Shown piece after piece: positions 9,740 through 19,420 of a DNA stretch of 64,000 bases. Location: NCBI GenBank assembly GCA_019637395.1, contig JAHBVR010000028.1, positions 1-64,000 of the forward strand. Direction: 5' to 3'. The stretch is from Vulcanimicrobiota bacterium (GTDB taxonomy: Bacteria; Vulcanimicrobiota; Xenobia; Xenobiales; JADMJV01). Below the pieces are notes generated by a model, which saw nothing but the letters and a program-made list of their open reading frames with translations, ran no database searches and was not told where the DNA came from. Position 1 is the first letter of the stretch. Each line of letters opens with the position of its first letter. The translations under genes were made by a program, and so were the position numbers.

Positions 9740-10618
9740 ATGAACTTTTTCTCGGCCGGCTCCAACCCGCTCAGCGCTCCCCTCTTTGGACAGCCGGAAG
9801 CCGGCTTAGGAGCTCCCTTCCTGGACAGCGGCGCCGCGCTGGCGCGGCTGGCGGGGACTTCGCAACTCAGCTCAGGAGCCGCCGACCTCAGCCAGTTCGC
9901 CGCCCTCCAGATGCTGCAGATGACCGCTCAGATGTTGGAGATGCTCACCATGTTAATGGTCGGCGCCCCCAACAGTTCGGCTTCCCTACCCTCCCTGACC
10001 GGAACGGTGGATTCGGCCGGCGCATCCCCGCCCAGCGGGGCTCGCATCCCGGGGGGCAAGTCGAACTATGCCCACGGGATGTTCCATAAAGGAGCGAAAG
10101 GGGCTCCGAATACCTACGCCTTTGAAAACTCTCCCGCCGGAATCAAGTTCGCGGCCGAGCACGGTTATTCGTCCATCGACATCGACATGCAAATCACCAA
10201 GGACGGCGTCCCGGTGGCCACCCACTGGTCCCAGCCGATGCAGAAGGATGGCTTTTTCGACCCGGAACACAAACTGAAGCCCAACATGAAAGTCAGCGAG
10301 ATGACGCTGGCCGAGGTCATGCGCCTGCGCAACAAAGATGGCCGCTCTCAGATCTATCCGGTCGCCACCATGATCGGGGAACTCAAAAAACACGGCATCG
10401 CCGGCGACTTTGAGGCCAAGGACGACCCGCGTTTCGCCACCAACGAAATGATGGGCTACCTGGCCAACCTGGTCCGCTCATCGGGCATCAAGGCCAATCT
10501 GAAAACGATCTATCGTGGGCCTCGCTCGCTGAAAATCCTGGAAAAAGCACAACAATTCGGCTTCTGGGTGCGCACCGCCGATGGGGGCAAAGGCAGCAAA
10601 GACCTGGGCTACGGCTAA
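9740..10618 (+). CDS. GDPD-fold phosphodiesterase-like protein with disordered N-terminus
   Basis: Residues from about 108 onward follow the glycerophosphodiester phosphodiesterase TIM barrel: the first active-site block AHGMFHKGAKGAPNTYAFE corresponds to the HRG...ENT family motif, and DIDMQITKDGVPVATHW to the E-x-D-x-x-x-TKDG-x-x-V-x-x-HD block. Key positions differ: Asp for Glu in the metal site and Trp after the second His. The chain ends early (292 aa) so the barrel seems shortened. The first 105 residues are Ser/Ala/Gly-rich with a Met/Gln/Leu amphipathic helix near 50-75 and no Sec signal. Such a layout suits a non-Sec secreted effector, which is inference. The start is the ATG at 9740. 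Confidence 0.65.
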   Translation: MNFFSAGSNPLSAPLFGQPEAGLGAPFLDSGAALARLAGTSQLSSGAADLSQFAALQMLQMTAQMLEMLTMLMVGAPNSSASLPSLTGTVDSAGASPPSGARIPGGKSNYAHGMFHKGAKGAPNTYAFENSPAGIKFAAEHGYSSIDIDMQITKDGVPVATHWSQPMQKDGFFDPEHKLKPNMKVSEMTLAEVMRLRNKDGRSQIYPVATMIGELKKHGIAGDFEAKDDPRFATNEMMGYLANLVRSSGIKANLKTIYRGPRSLKILEKAQQFGFWVRTADGGKGSKDLGYG

Positions 10619-10627
10619 AGCTCGCAC

Positions 10628-10975
10628 TCATTCCTCGAGATAGTGCTGCAGCGCAACCGCTTCGTTGTTGGCCTGGTCGCGCGCGCCGTAGAGCAGGGTC
10701 ACCACCTCATGCCGGCGCCAACCGGCGATAACCCTCGAGGCCTCGGGATTTTCCCGCAATTCCTTGAGGTAGCGCGTTTTAAACTCGGCGTATTTGTCCG
10801 GATCATGGTTAAACCATTTGCGCAGCTCGGTGCTCGGCGCCATGTCTTTAGCCCATTCACCCAGTTCGGCCCGCTCCTTGCTCACTCCGCGCGGCCACAA
10901 CCGATCGACCAGCACACGGTAGCCATCCCGCGCATCGGCCGGTTCATAGATTCGTTTGGTGACAAATTTTGTCAT
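10628..10975 (-). CDS. DUF488 family protein
   Basis: A 115-aa cytoplasmic protein with the DUF488 hallmarks: KRIYEPADARDGYRVLVDRLWPRGVSKE near the start, a WF-N/H-HDP motif (KWFNHDPDKY) in the middle and VTLLYGARD near the end. The family is of unknown biochemical role and is often linked to nitrite/nitric oxide stress or uroporphyrin genes. The ATG at 10975 is preceded by GGGAGGA seven bases upstream, which fixes the start; the longer frame to 11128 is not needed. It is divergent from the TPM gene, with a 15-base palindrome between them. Confidence 0.88.
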   Translation of the reverse strand: MTKFVTKRIYEPADARDGYRVLVDRLWPRGVSKERAELGEWAKDMAPSTELRKWFNHDPDKYAEFKTRYLKELRENPEASRVIAGWRRHEVVTLLYGARDQANNEAVALQHYLEE

Positions 10976-10990
10976 CTCTTGTCCTCCCAT

Positions 10991-11005
10991 TGCTCTCTGA
11001 GAGCA
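10991..11005. promoter_or_regulatory. Palindrome between divergent DUF488 and TPM genes
   Basis: Perfect 7-base arms TGCTCTC and GAGAGCA are separated by a single T. The site lies just upstream of the DUF488 ribosome site and within the divergent intergenic space, so a dimeric regulator could bind it. No -35/-10 pair is clear enough to call. Confidence 0.35.
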
Positions 11006-11109
11006 GCTTCCCCGAGGAAGTACCCCGGATGGCGGCGGGGGACACTTTTTCTGAAAGCCAGCAACCCGGCTCGCGGATGAATTTTGCCGGCCTTGGCGAA
11101 GGGACCGGC

Positions 11110-12630
11110 ATGAGATGGGCCTGGCCATTTACGCTCTGGTGTTTCCTCTTGACTTTGGGGGCCTGGGCGATTCCCTACGAAAACGTGCCCAACCCGCGGC
11201 CGCAGGGACGATATATCAGCGACGATACCCGCTTACTGAAAGACTCCTTGAGGGACAAACTCAACCGCTCTCTGTCCAACCTGGAACGGAGCAACGGGAC
11301 GCAGATCGCGGTGGTCATTGTCCAGGACTGCAGCGGTCGCGACGTGCGCGACTATGCCCACCGCCTCTTCAACTTCTGGGGTGTGGGCCAGCGCGGCGTC
11401 AACAATGGGGTACTCTTTTTGGTAGCGATGAAAGAACACCGCATGGAAGTGGCCACCGGTGACGGAGTTCGCCCCTTTGTCAGCGATGCCAATCTGGAGC
11501 AGATGCTCAAGCAGGAGGTGGTTCCGCATTTCAAGGGCGGCCACCCCGACCAGGGCGTCGATCAGGGAGTGGGCTGGTTGTGTAAGCGGTTGGCCTCGTG
11601 CCGGTATCAAAAGTCGCTCCCCATTTCCAAACTTGGCCAGCGGATTGCCGATCCTCGCCCGCAGGGAAGTCTGGTGGCCGATCCCGACCATCTGCTGAAA
11701 CCCGACGCCGTTCGCACTCTGCACTCACGGTTGTTTCCACTCATTGCCGGTCAGGATGTGCAAGTCGTGGCGGTGCTGGTGGCCTCGACCAACTCCACCC
11801 AGGCGCTGGCCCAAGAACTGGCCCAGGCCTGGCAGATCCAGGGCCGGGACGGCATCTTTGTCATCAGCAAGAAACCGCCGGGCTGTAGCCTCTATATGAC
11901 CCCGGATAGTCTGGCCCATTACCAGCCCCAGTTCATCCAATCTATGCAGGACAAAGCCAGGAAGGCCGTGGGCAACTGGCACCTCGCTCAGGCGGTCGAC
12001 GAACTGGTCTCCCTGGTCTCTCATCCCCAGCCGACCCGCCAGGCTCCCCCTTCTCGTCAACCGGTGAGTTCCCCGGCAGCCTCGACCACACCCGACAACA
12101 GTTGGGGCCTTGGCGCACTCGCACTGGGGTCCTTCGCCACTCTGGGAGCGGGGGCCCGCTATCTCCGCTACCGCAAACGCAAATGCCCCAATTGCCAGGG
12201 TCCCATGATCCGCCTTGACGAGGTTTCTGACGACGAGTATCTGACTCAGGGAGAACGCGATGAGGAGCGCCTGGGGTCGGTCGACTACGACATCTGGCTT
12301 TGCCCCGCTTGCGAAGTGACCCAAAAAGGGCGCTATGCAGCCTGGCTAAGCAACTTCAAAAGTTGCGCTCGTTGCGGCTACCGCACCCTGAGCAGCACCA
12401 ACCAGGTCCTGGAAAGCGCCACCGAATACAGTGAGGGTCGCGGCGAAACGGTGGAAAGCTGCCATTCTTGCAGTTACCACAACCGCTCCTACTATACCAT
12501 CGCCCGCATTACCGTCAGCAGCAGCAGCGACAGTAGTAGCAGCAGTTATGACTCGAGCTCGTCGTCTTCTTCGAGCGATAGCTCCTGGGGTGGCGGCTCC
12601 AGCAGTGGAGGAGCGGGGGCCAGTTGGTAA
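11110..12630 (+). CDS. Membrane TPM-domain protein with two TPM domains and zinc ribbons (YgcG-like)
   Basis: With the ATG at 11110 (AGGGA five bases upstream) the protein starts with a signal peptide ending near AWA. Two TPM domains follow: the first opens with the typical VPNPR-x(6-8)-ISDDTRLL and holds TQIAVVIVQDCSGRDVRDYAHRLFNFWGVG; the second opens ADPRPQGSLVADPDHLL and is more diverged. A transmembrane helix at about residues 335-355 is followed by a cytoplasmic region with four CxxC pairs (CPNC, CPAC, CARC, CHSC), likely zinc ribbons. It ends in a Ser/Asp run and the SSGGAGASW tail standard for YgcG-like TPM proteins. TPM domains act in photosystem repair in plants; the bacterial role is unclear, perhaps envelope stress. 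Confidence 0.82.
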   Translation: MRWAWPFTLWCFLLTLGAWAIPYENVPNPRPQGRYISDDTRLLKDSLRDKLNRSLSNLERSNGTQIAVVIVQDCSGRDVRDYAHRLFNFWGVGQRGVNNGVLFLVAMKEHRMEVATGDGVRPFVSDANLEQMLKQEVVPHFKGGHPDQGVDQGVGWLCKRLASCRYQKSLPISKLGQRIADPRPQGSLVADPDHLLKPDAVRTLHSRLFPLIAGQDVQVVAVLVASTNSTQALAQELAQAWQIQGRDGIFVISKKPPGCSLYMTPDSLAHYQPQFIQSMQDKARKAVGNWHLAQAVDELVSLVSHPQPTRQAPPSRQPVSSPAASTTPDNSWGLGALALGSFATLGAGARYLRYRKRKCPNCQGPMIRLDEVSDDEYLTQGERDEERLGSVDYDIWLCPACEVTQKGRYAAWLSNFKSCARCGYRTLSSTNQVLESATEYSEGRGETVESCHSCSYHNRSYYTIARITVSSSSDSSSSSYDSSSSSSSSDSSWGGGSSSGGAGASW

Positions 12631-12876
12631 AGAGTCAACCTCCTGGCTGCAGGTGGAGCGCTCGTAGCCGTGGCGGGCCTGGCCGCTATCGGGGAAGCCG
12701 CGCCCATCCCGAGCCCTTCCGCCTCTCCCTCCCAGTTATGACCCCGGCGCCGCCAAGAAACAAAAGCTGGTTGCCCTTCCTCGACACAAGCCAATACCGT
12801 AAGATCGCGAACCGAACTTCCCCTTTACTTCCTCTCCACTTCCGGTTGGACGCACCACTTTTGCCAGAGTAGCGCC

Positions 12877-12907
12877 TATAGTGTTCCTTCAGCGCGCCGA
12901 GAAGGAG
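12877..12907 (+). promoter_or_regulatory. -10 box and ribosome site of the MarR gene
   Basis: TATAGT at 12877-12882 is a good -10 hexamer; no convincing -35 lies 16-18 bases before it. AAGGAG at 12902-12907 is the ribosome site that decides the TTG start at 12917. Confidence 0.45.
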
Positions 12908-12916
12908 AGGCTGGTC

Positions 12917-13471
12917 TTGGATAAAGCTCTTGAGGCTCGGGATCTGGCTTTTCTCGAAGAACAACTGGCCAGATCGATTCAGAGGATCGCCAGGGCAATG
13001 GAAATGACTTCCCAAGCGCTGGTCGTCCAGGTAGGCCTGACTCTGCCCCAACTGTCGGTTTTGCAGGCTATCTCAAAATTTCATCCGGCGACATCCACTG
13101 GCCTGGCGCGTCATCTTTGCCTGAGCCAATCCACGGTCAGCGGGATCCTTAGCCGGTTGCGCAGCAAGAAGCTTGTGAAAGGCGAAGAATACTCCGCGGA
13201 TAGACGCGTACGCCGCTACCGCCTCACCCCTCGAGGCGTCTCGTTGCTGGAAGTCGCCGCCCCATTGCTCGGGGATAGAATCCTCAAGAAATTTAGAAAA
13301 ATCGAAACATACGAGCGCAACGGGGTCTTAGCCGCCTTGCGCCTGGTCGCCTCGTTCATGGACGGCAACGACTGCTCGCTTGCCCATAGGGTCCATGATC
13401 TGCCCCAACTGCTCGTCCCCCGGCTTAACCAGGCAATAATCCGCACCGGCTCGCAAACATTCGGAGGTTGA
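12917..13471 (+). CDS. MarR family transcriptional regulator
   Basis: A winged helix-turn-helix of MarR type: LTLPQLSVLQAI, then LARHLCLSQSTVSGILSRLRSKKLV as the recognition region and the wing ADRRVRRYRLTPRG. I chose TTG at 12917 because AAGGAG lies nine bases upstream and a TATAGT -10 box (12877-12882) overlaps the alternative GTG at 12881, which could not then be translated from that promoter. That gives 184 aa, normal plus a C-terminal extension of about 30 residues without recognised motifs. It stands alone between two oppositely oriented blocks, so its target is not evident. The 12631-12916 stretch upstream holds only this promoter element and no gene I can support. Confidence 0.85.
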   Translation: MDKALEARDLAFLEEQLARSIQRIARAMEMTSQALVVQVGLTLPQLSVLQAISKFHPATSTGLARHLCLSQSTVSGILSRLRSKKLVKGEEYSADRRVRRYRLTPRGVSLLEVAAPLLGDRILKKFRKIETYERNGVLAALRLVASFMDGNDCSLAHRVHDLPQLLVPRLNQAIIRTGSQTFGG

Positions 13472-13582
13472 GCTCGCCAGCGGGCCTGTTTGCGAATCTC
13501 CTGTACAATTTCGATGCCGTTCAAGACGGGCAGCAGAAGCTCAAGAATCACCACTTACCAGCAAAACCGTGAGAGAGTTACG

Positions 13583-14437
13583 TTAGCGCAGGCTGGCCAA
13601 CTCATCGAACAGTTGGCGCTCGCGTTCGCTAAGGCCGGTGGGCAAGACGACCTCCAGGCGAAGGTAGAGGTCGCCGGCCGGCTCCTGGCCCACCCCGGGC
13701 AGGCCCTGGCCCTTCAGGCGGAAGCTGCGGCCATTCTGAGATTCGGCCGGGATCTTCAGAGCGATTTCTTTGCCGGCCAGGGTGCGGAATTTAACCTCCC
13801 CACCGCGGACCGCCTGATAGAGTCCGACCGGCAGCTTGCGAATCAGGTCCCGGCCCTTGACCTCGTAGTCCGGATTGGGCAGCAAGGAGATGGTGATGGT
13901 GACGTCTCCCGCTTTCACCTGACTGCCCTCAACCGCCCCCGGGGGGATGCGGATTTCCAGGCGGCGAGCCTGGTGGACCTGACCGATTCCCCCGCACTCG
14001 GCGCAGCCCGCGCCCTGACACTTCGGGCACAGTTGGGGAGTCAGAATCTCCAGGTGGCGGGTCGTCCCGCTAAAAGCTTCGGCCAGCGAAATTTCGATGT
14101 GGGCCTGCATTTGAGAGGGACGCGCTCGGGCCCGGCGGCCGGCCGCTCCGAACAGATCATGGAAATAGCTCTCCTGATCGCCGCCGAACAAATCCGAGAA
14201 GTCGTAGTGAACCTCCTTCTCACCCGCCCCGAGCTGGTCGTACTTTCGGCGGTTGTCGGCGTCCGACAAAACCTCGTAGGCCTCGTTGATCTCCTGGAAT
14301 CGCCGTTCCGCTTCCTTGTCTCCATTGTGCACATCGGGATGATTCTCGCGGGCCAGCTTGCGGTAGGCGGATTTGATTTCTTTGTCGTCAGCCTCCCGGC
14401 TGACGCCCAGAATCTGATAATAGTCCTTAGTTTCCAT
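13583..14437 (-). CDS. DnaJ/CbpA-type J-domain cochaperone with half zinc centre
   Basis: The N-terminal J domain (residues 4-70) has the catalytic HPD motif and stimulates DnaK ATPase. A Gly/Phe-containing linker (LFGGDQESYFHDLFG) follows. The two C-terminal beta domains carry the substrate-binding site and end with the DnaJ-like GLSERERQLFDEL. The zinc region is reduced to CPKC and CAEC in one short loop (about residues 137-150): one zinc centre instead of the two of DnaJ, but more than CbpA, which has none. It is the last gene of the six-gene leftward operon with ClpB, which cooperates with DnaK/DnaJ in disaggregation. DnaK itself is not in the window. Confidence 0.9.
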   Translation of the reverse strand: METKDYYQILGVSREADDKEIKSAYRKLARENHPDVHNGDKEAERRFQEINEAYEVLSDADNRRKYDQLGAGEKEVHYDFSDLFGGDQESYFHDLFGAAGRRARARPSQMQAHIEISLAEAFSGTTRHLEILTPQLCPKCQGAGCAECGGIGQVHQARRLEIRIPPGAVEGSQVKAGDVTITISLLPNPDYEVKGRDLIRKLPVGLYQAVRGGEVKFRTLAGKEIALKIPAESQNGRSFRLKGQGLPGVGQEPAGDLYLRLEVVLPTGLSERERQLFDELASLR

Positions 14438-14442
14438 TTGGC

Positions 14443-16815
14443 TCAGCCTTTCTTGCGTTCCACCATGATCGTCCGGGTCGGGAAGGGAATATCGATGTTG
14501 GCGGCCTGCAGCGCCTCATAGAGGCGCATGAGCAAGTCGCTCTGGACGGTCGCATAGGCCTGAGAGTGCTGAATCCAGACCTGCACGCGGAAATTCAGCG
14601 AACTCTCTCCCAGGCCAACGAAAAGGACGCTCGGTTCAGGGTTCTCCAAGACGTCGGGAGACTGGCGCGCGGTGGCCAGCAGCAGGTCCAACACCTGCCG
14701 GGGTTGGCTCTGATAACTGACACCGATGTCCAGGTTCAGGCGGCGCAAAGGATCGGAGAGAGTCCAGTTGGTCACCTGGGTCGACAGCAGGTCGCCATTG
14801 GGCACGATCACGTCCGAGCCTTCTCCGGTGCGCAGCACGGCCGCCCGCAAACCCACCTGTTTGAGTACTCCGATCTGCTGGTCCACCTGGATCGTGTCGC
14901 CCACCTTGACCGGACGCTCGCAGAGCAGAATCAGACCAGAAACAAAATTGTTCACGATGTTCTGCAGGCCAAAGCCGATGCCCACACTCAAAGCACCGGC
15001 CACAATCGTGAGCTTGGTCGTATCCACGCCAACGGCAGCCAGCGCGAAGAGCAAGCCCACCAGCAGGATCAGGTAACGCACCAGGGTGGTGATGGTATAG
15101 TCGACCCCCGGCGCTAATTGGAGGTGTGGATACACGTCCAGTTCCAGGACGGATTTCGAGAACCGGGAAACCTTACCGGCGATCCAGAGCACCACCAGAG
15201 CCCCGAGCAACCCACCCAGGCGGAAGCTCAAAGAGCCTAAAACCACCCGCCTTTCCAGCAGGGCATGCAATCCGTCCGAAACGGGCCAGAGGATGGCCAG
15301 GGCATCCAGGGTCAGGATCAGCCAGGCCAGACAGGCCAGGATCTGTACGGACCAGAAAATGGCCTGGCGGAAATGGAGCCGATTCTCTCGGATCGAGGCC
15401 AGCAGGGTCAGGGGCGCCAGGCGCAAGGTGAGCAAAGTCAGGCCGCTGACCACCTCCACCCCGGCCAGAAGAAAGACGGCCAGATCGGCGCTATGCACGG
15501 TTCCGTCCCCCAACCAGTAGCTGAGATCCCGGTAACCGAGTAGATTGGCGACCAGGGCAAGCAGCAAAAGCCCGTTCAAAACCAGACAGATGGAGCGCAG
15601 CCGCGCTTGCAGGGCATAGCGGGCTTGAGCCCGGCTGAGAAATGCGCAGGCGAACAGCAACTCACACCAGAAGAGCAAGCGGGTCACCACAGGCTGGGCA
15701 GCGCAGACCATGCGGCTCTGGTCCAGGCAAAAGAGCACGATCAGAGCGTTCAGAAACGGATAGAAGCGGGCCGGCAGCAGTTGCCGCAAAACCAGCACCG
15801 CCGGCAGCAGAGTCAAGGCCGCCAGTCCCACCTTCATCAGCACCGGCGCGCGAGGGTAAATCCAGGGAGTCAGGCAGGCGGTCATCAAGAGCGCGGTAGA
15901 AATCGGCGCGGAAAATACGCTGACGGCTCCGGCCAGGGCTGGTTCCTGGATGGCCCAGGGAGCCACCCGGGCCTGAGCCCAACGCAGGCCGGCCACCAAC
16001 AGCAGCAGACCAAGCAAATGCAAGCACAGGCGCGCCTCATTTTCCTTGAGAAAGGCCAGCAATTCCCGCTGGTCGCCAGCCACCAGGGCCGGCAGCTCTC
16101 CCAGCAAGCCGGGATGGAGCTGAGAGCCCAGATCCACTCTCCAGATGGGAACCCCGTCTCGGACGAAGACTCGTTCTACTTTCGAATCGCGGGTCTGGCG
16201 CACGGTGGCCAGAATGTTGTTGACGCGAGACTGGGCGCGAGCCAGGTCGGTCAGGGAGATCAGCAGGCGGCCGCGCGCTTCCGTTTCCTGCTGCTGCACC
16301 CGGGCGATGGAGTCACGCAGCTCCCCCATGTCGCGGCGCAGCCTTTCCGGAACCTGGCTGGCCCGGGCGCTTTCGGTAGCCGACCAGACTCTGGACTGCT
16401 CCTCCAAATCCGCCTGCTCGGCCGCGCGCTGGCCGTCCAGGGCGGTCAGCCGATCGCGGGCGCCTTTCAGGTCCGCTTGATGTCCTTGCCAGTCTGACTC
16501 CAGCTCGCGCAGTTCCGACAGGCTGGGGTTCTTACTGAGAGTCTTCAAGGCCTGAGTGGCGTGCCGCTCGATCTCCGAAGCCTGCGGCTCAAATTCTCGT
16601 AAAAACTGGCTCTCCGTGGCCGAGTTACGCAGGCGCAGCTTCATTTCCACCAGCAGACTGCGGGTTTCCTCCAGTTGGAAAGCGACCTCGGAGACCGGCA
16701 GCGGCTCCGCGGGGCGGGGACTTGGGGTGGGTGAGGGCTGAGCCAGCCCCGCAAGACTGAGCAGTAGCCAGAGGCTGACCAGGGCCAGCCACCTTCGCCG
16801 AGGTGACAGGGGCAT
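14443..16815 (-). CDS. Large MscS-family mechanosensitive channel (MscK/KefA-like)
   Basis: A 790-aa membrane protein. A signal peptide (LALVSLWLLLSLAGLAQ) leads into a periplasmic coiled-coil region of about 240 residues. Then come several transmembrane helices, the MscS pore helix (about 575-605: ALSVGIGFGLQNIVNNFVSG) and the beta domain (RPVKVGDTIQVDQQIGVL and VIVPNGDLLSTQVTNWTLSD). This architecture is that of MscK/YbiO/MscM-like channels, which open on hypo-osmotic membrane tension. It lies 7 bases downstream of clpB and 5 bases upstream of the J-protein gene, so all are cotranscribed. An osmotic channel in a protein-quality and peroxidase operon fits a general stress unit. Confidence 0.9.
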   Translation of the reverse strand: MPLSPRRRWLALVSLWLLLSLAGLAQPSPTPSPRPAEPLPVSEVAFQLEETRSLLVEMKLRLRNSATESQFLREFEPQASEIERHATQALKTLSKNPSLSELRELESDWQGHQADLKGARDRLTALDGQRAAEQADLEEQSRVWSATESARASQVPERLRRDMGELRDSIARVQQQETEARGRLLISLTDLARAQSRVNNILATVRQTRDSKVERVFVRDGVPIWRVDLGSQLHPGLLGELPALVAGDQRELLAFLKENEARLCLHLLGLLLLVAGLRWAQARVAPWAIQEPALAGAVSVFSAPISTALLMTACLTPWIYPRAPVLMKVGLAALTLLPAVLVLRQLLPARFYPFLNALIVLFCLDQSRMVCAAQPVVTRLLFWCELLFACAFLSRAQARYALQARLRSICLVLNGLLLLALVANLLGYRDLSYWLGDGTVHSADLAVFLLAGVEVVSGLTLLTLRLAPLTLLASIRENRLHFRQAIFWSVQILACLAWLILTLDALAILWPVSDGLHALLERRVVLGSLSFRLGGLLGALVVLWIAGKVSRFSKSVLELDVYPHLQLAPGVDYTITTLVRYLILLVGLLFALAAVGVDTTKLTIVAGALSVGIGFGLQNIVNNFVSGLILLCERPVKVGDTIQVDQQIGVLKQVGLRAAVLRTGEGSDVIVPNGDLLSTQVTNWTLSDPLRRLNLDIGVSYQSQPRQVLDLLLATARQSPDVLENPEPSVLFVGLGESSLNFRVQVWIQHSQAYATVQSDLLMRLYEALQAANIDIPFPTRTIMVERKKG

Positions 16816-16822
16816 GGTGGGT

Positions 16823-19417
16823 TTAGCGGGTAACCGCGTGATCAGGGAGGGGGACGAGCTTCAAGCGGTCGCCCTCGGCCGTAACCCGAATGGTCGAATC
16901 AGCCGGCACCTGTCCGGCCAGGATCATCTCCGAGAGCGGTTCGAGCACCATTTCACGGATGGCCCGTTTGAGGGGGCGCGCCCCAAAAGCCGGTTCGTAG
17001 CCTACCCGAGCCAGCAAGTCCCTGGCCGATTCCTGAAGATCCAACCGGAAGCCCCGCTGCTCCAAGAGCTTTTCCAGGCCGCGCAGCTGCACTTCAACAA
17101 TCTCGCGTAGCGTGCTCTGATCCAACCGGGCAAACAGGATCTGAGCATCGATGCGGTTGAGAAATTCTGGGCGGAAATGCTCGCGCAAAGCCGCCTTGAC
17201 CAGTTCCGCCGCCCGCCCCGGGTCGGATTCATCCAGGATATATTGAGAGCCGATATTGGAGGTCATAATCAAAATGACGTTGCGAAAGTCCACGGTGCGG
17301 CCCTGCCCGTCGGTCAGACGCCCGTCGTCCATGACCTGCAGCAGCACGTTGAATACGTCCTGGTGGGCCTTCTCGATCTCATCCAACAAGACCACCGAAT
17401 AGGGGCGCCGGCGGACGGCTTCGGTCAGCTGCCCGCCTTCGTCATAGCCGACGTAACCGGGAGGCGCGCCAATCAAACGCGAAACGGCGTGTTTTTCCAT
17501 ATATTCCGACATATCGATGCGCACGATGTTGCGCTCGTCGTCGAAAAGAAACTCGGCCAGGGCTTTGGCCAGTTCGGTTTTGCCCACCCCGGTCGGCCCC
17601 AGGAAGAGGAAAGAGCCGATGGGACGATTCGGATCTTGCAGTCCGGCTCGGGCCAGCCGGATGGCCTTGGAAACCCGAACCACCGCCTCCTGCTGGCCGA
17701 CGACGCGCTGGCTCAGGCGTTCTTCCATCTTGAGCAGGCGCTCGCTGTCGCCTTCCAGCATCTTGTCCACCGGGATGCCGGTCCAGCGCGAGACGATCGA
17801 GGCCACGTCGCGAGCGGTGACCACTTCGCGCACGAAGCTGCCCTGCTGCTGGGCCCTGGCCAGTTTTTCCTGGACCTCTCCGATGCGTTTTTCCAGGGCT
17901 GGAATTTCTCCATAGGTGATTTCCGCGGTGCGTTGCAGGTCGCCTCTCTGCTGCGACTGCTCGGCCTGAGTTTTCAGAGTATCGATCTGCTCTTTGATGG
18001 TGCGGACTTCCACCACCAGGTCGCGCTGTTGTTGCCACTGGGCTTTCAGCTCGTGCAGGTGTTCTTTCTTCTCGGCCAATTCCTGGCGCAATTCCTCCAG
18101 TCGTTTACCCGCGACCTTTTTGTCTTCCAATTGCAGGGCCTGTTCCTCAATTTGCAGCCGGGTGATTTCGCGTTGGGCCACATCGATGACGGCTGGAACG
18201 CTCTCCAGTTCCATTTTGATCTGGCTGGCGGCTTCGTCCACCAGATCGATGGCTTTATCCGGCAAGAATCGGTCTGAAATATAGCGGTCGCTCAGGCGGG
18301 CGGCGGCCACGATGGCCCCGTCCTCGATGCGAATGCCGTGGTGGACCTCGTATTTTTCTTTGATGCCGCGCAGGATGGCGATCGTGTCCTCTACGCTGGG
18401 TTCGCCGATCAAGACCGGTTGGAAACGGCGCTCCAGAGCCTTGTCTTTTTCAATGTATTTACGATATTCATCCAGGGTGGTGGCGCCCACGCAACGGAGC
18501 TGGCCGCGCGCCAGCGCGGGTTTGAGCATATTGGCGGCGTCCTGCGCGCCTTCGGCGCCGCCGGCTCCCACCAGGGTGTGCAACTCGTCGATGAAAAGGA
18601 TAATGCTGCCTTCGGATTTTTCGATCTCATTGAGCACGGCCTTGAGCCGTTCTTCGAATTCTCCGCGGTATTTGGCGCCGGCTACCAGCGCGCCCAGGTC
18701 CAGGGCCAGCACGCGCTTGCGGCGCAGGCTTTCGGGTACGTCCTCGCTGTGGATACGCAGGGCAATCCCCTCCACGATGGCGGTCTTGCCCACGCCCGGC
18801 TCACCGATCAGCACCGGATTGTTTTTGGTGCGCCGCGAAAGCACTTGCATGGCCCGCCGGATCTCTTCGTCCCGGCCCACCACCGGATCGAGCTTGCCGG
18901 CTCTGGCCAGGCCGGTCAAATCGGTCGTATAGCGATCCAGGGCCTGGAACTTGGCCTCCGGCTCCATGCTGGTGACCTGTTCCCCGGCGCGCAGGTCAAG
19001 AATGGTCTGGCGCAGCGTCTCTTCCTTGAGGCCCATCTCGCGCAACAGGTTGCCGGCCTGGGTCTTGGGAGCCGTCATGAGTCCGAGCAAGAGATGCTCG
19101 GTGGAGACAAAATCATCGCCCAGCCTGGACTTGAGATCAAAGGCGGCGTCCAGAGCCGTCTTCAACTCCCGGCCGATGAAATTTTCTCCCCCCTGCACCT
19201 TGGGAGCGCGGGCCAGGGTGCGCTCCAACTGATTGCGCACGCCCTGGGGCGAAAGGCCGGCTTTCTCCAGCAGGGCTGGAACCATGCCGCCATCCTGGTT
19301 GAGCAGCGCCGAGAGCAGGTGGAGGGTATTGACCTCCTGATGTTCCTGGCGGCGGGCTACCGCTTCGGCGGCGTGCAGGGCTTCGCGAGACTTGGTGGTG
19401 AGTTTGCTGAGATCCAT
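16823..19417 (-). CDS. clpB: ATP-dependent disaggregase ClpB
   Basis: This is a full-length Hsp100 disaggregase of 864 aa, which extracts proteins from aggregates with DnaK/DnaJ. Clp N repeats occupy residues 1-145. AAA1 has Walker A GEPGVGKT (about 204-211) and [14 protein letters not shown]. The long ClpB-type middle coiled-coil propeller (about 405-530, [16 protein letters not shown] onward) distinguishes it from ClpA and ClpC. AAA2 has GPTGVGKT (about 604-611), [15 protein letters not shown] and the [13 protein letters not shown] pore loop. The gene is fourth in the leftward stress operon, four bases after the small unknown gene. No HrcA CIRCE element was found upstream. Confidence 0.98.
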   Translation of the reverse strand: MDLSKLTTKSREALHAAEAVARRQEHQEVNTLHLLSALLNQDGGMVPALLEKAGLSPQGVRNQLERTLARAPKVQGGENFIGRELKTALDAAFDLKSRLGDDFVSTEHLLLGLMTAPKTQAGNLLREMGLKEETLRQTILDLRAGEQVTSMEPEAKFQALDRYTTDLTGLARAGKLDPVVGRDEEIRRAMQVLSRRTKNNPVLIGEPGVGKTAIVEGIALRIHSEDVPESLRRKRVLALDLGALVAGAKYRGEFEERLKAVLNEIEKSEGSIILFIDELHTLVGAGGAEGAQDAANMLKPALARGQLRCVGATTLDEYRKYIEKDKALERRFQPVLIGEPSVEDTIAILRGIKEKYEVHHGIRIEDGAIVAAARLSDRYISDRFLPDKAIDLVDEAASQIKMELESVPAVIDVAQREITRLQIEEQALQLEDKKVAGKRLEELRQELAEKKEHLHELKAQWQQQRDLVVEVRTIKEQIDTLKTQAEQSQQRGDLQRTAEITYGEIPALEKRIGEVQEKLARAQQQGSFVREVVTARDVASIVSRWTGIPVDKMLEGDSERLLKMEERLSQRVVGQQEAVVRVSKAIRLARAGLQDPNRPIGSFLFLGPTGVGKTELAKALAEFLFDDERNIVRIDMSEYMEKHAVSRLIGAPPGYVGYDEGGQLTEAVRRRPYSVVLLDEIEKAHQDVFNVLLQVMDDGRLTDGQGRTVDFRNVILIMTSNIGSQYILDESDPGRAAELVKAALREHFRPEFLNRIDAQILFARLDQSTLREIVEVQLRGLEKLLEQRGFRLDLQESARDLLARVGYEPAFGARPLKRAIREMVLEPLSEMILAGQVPADSTIRVTAEGDRLKLVPLPDHAVTR

Positions 19418-19420
19418 TGA

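Noticed and set aside
9630-9743. 37-codon open frame ending in ATGA overlap with the GDPD-like start
   Set aside because: The geometry suggests translational coupling, but there is no ribosome site and the peptide has no recognisable feature; chance is as likely.
13490-14521. 343-codon plus-strand frame
   Set aside because: Antisense shadow of the J-protein gene, whose HPD motif and zinc loop prove the minus strand.
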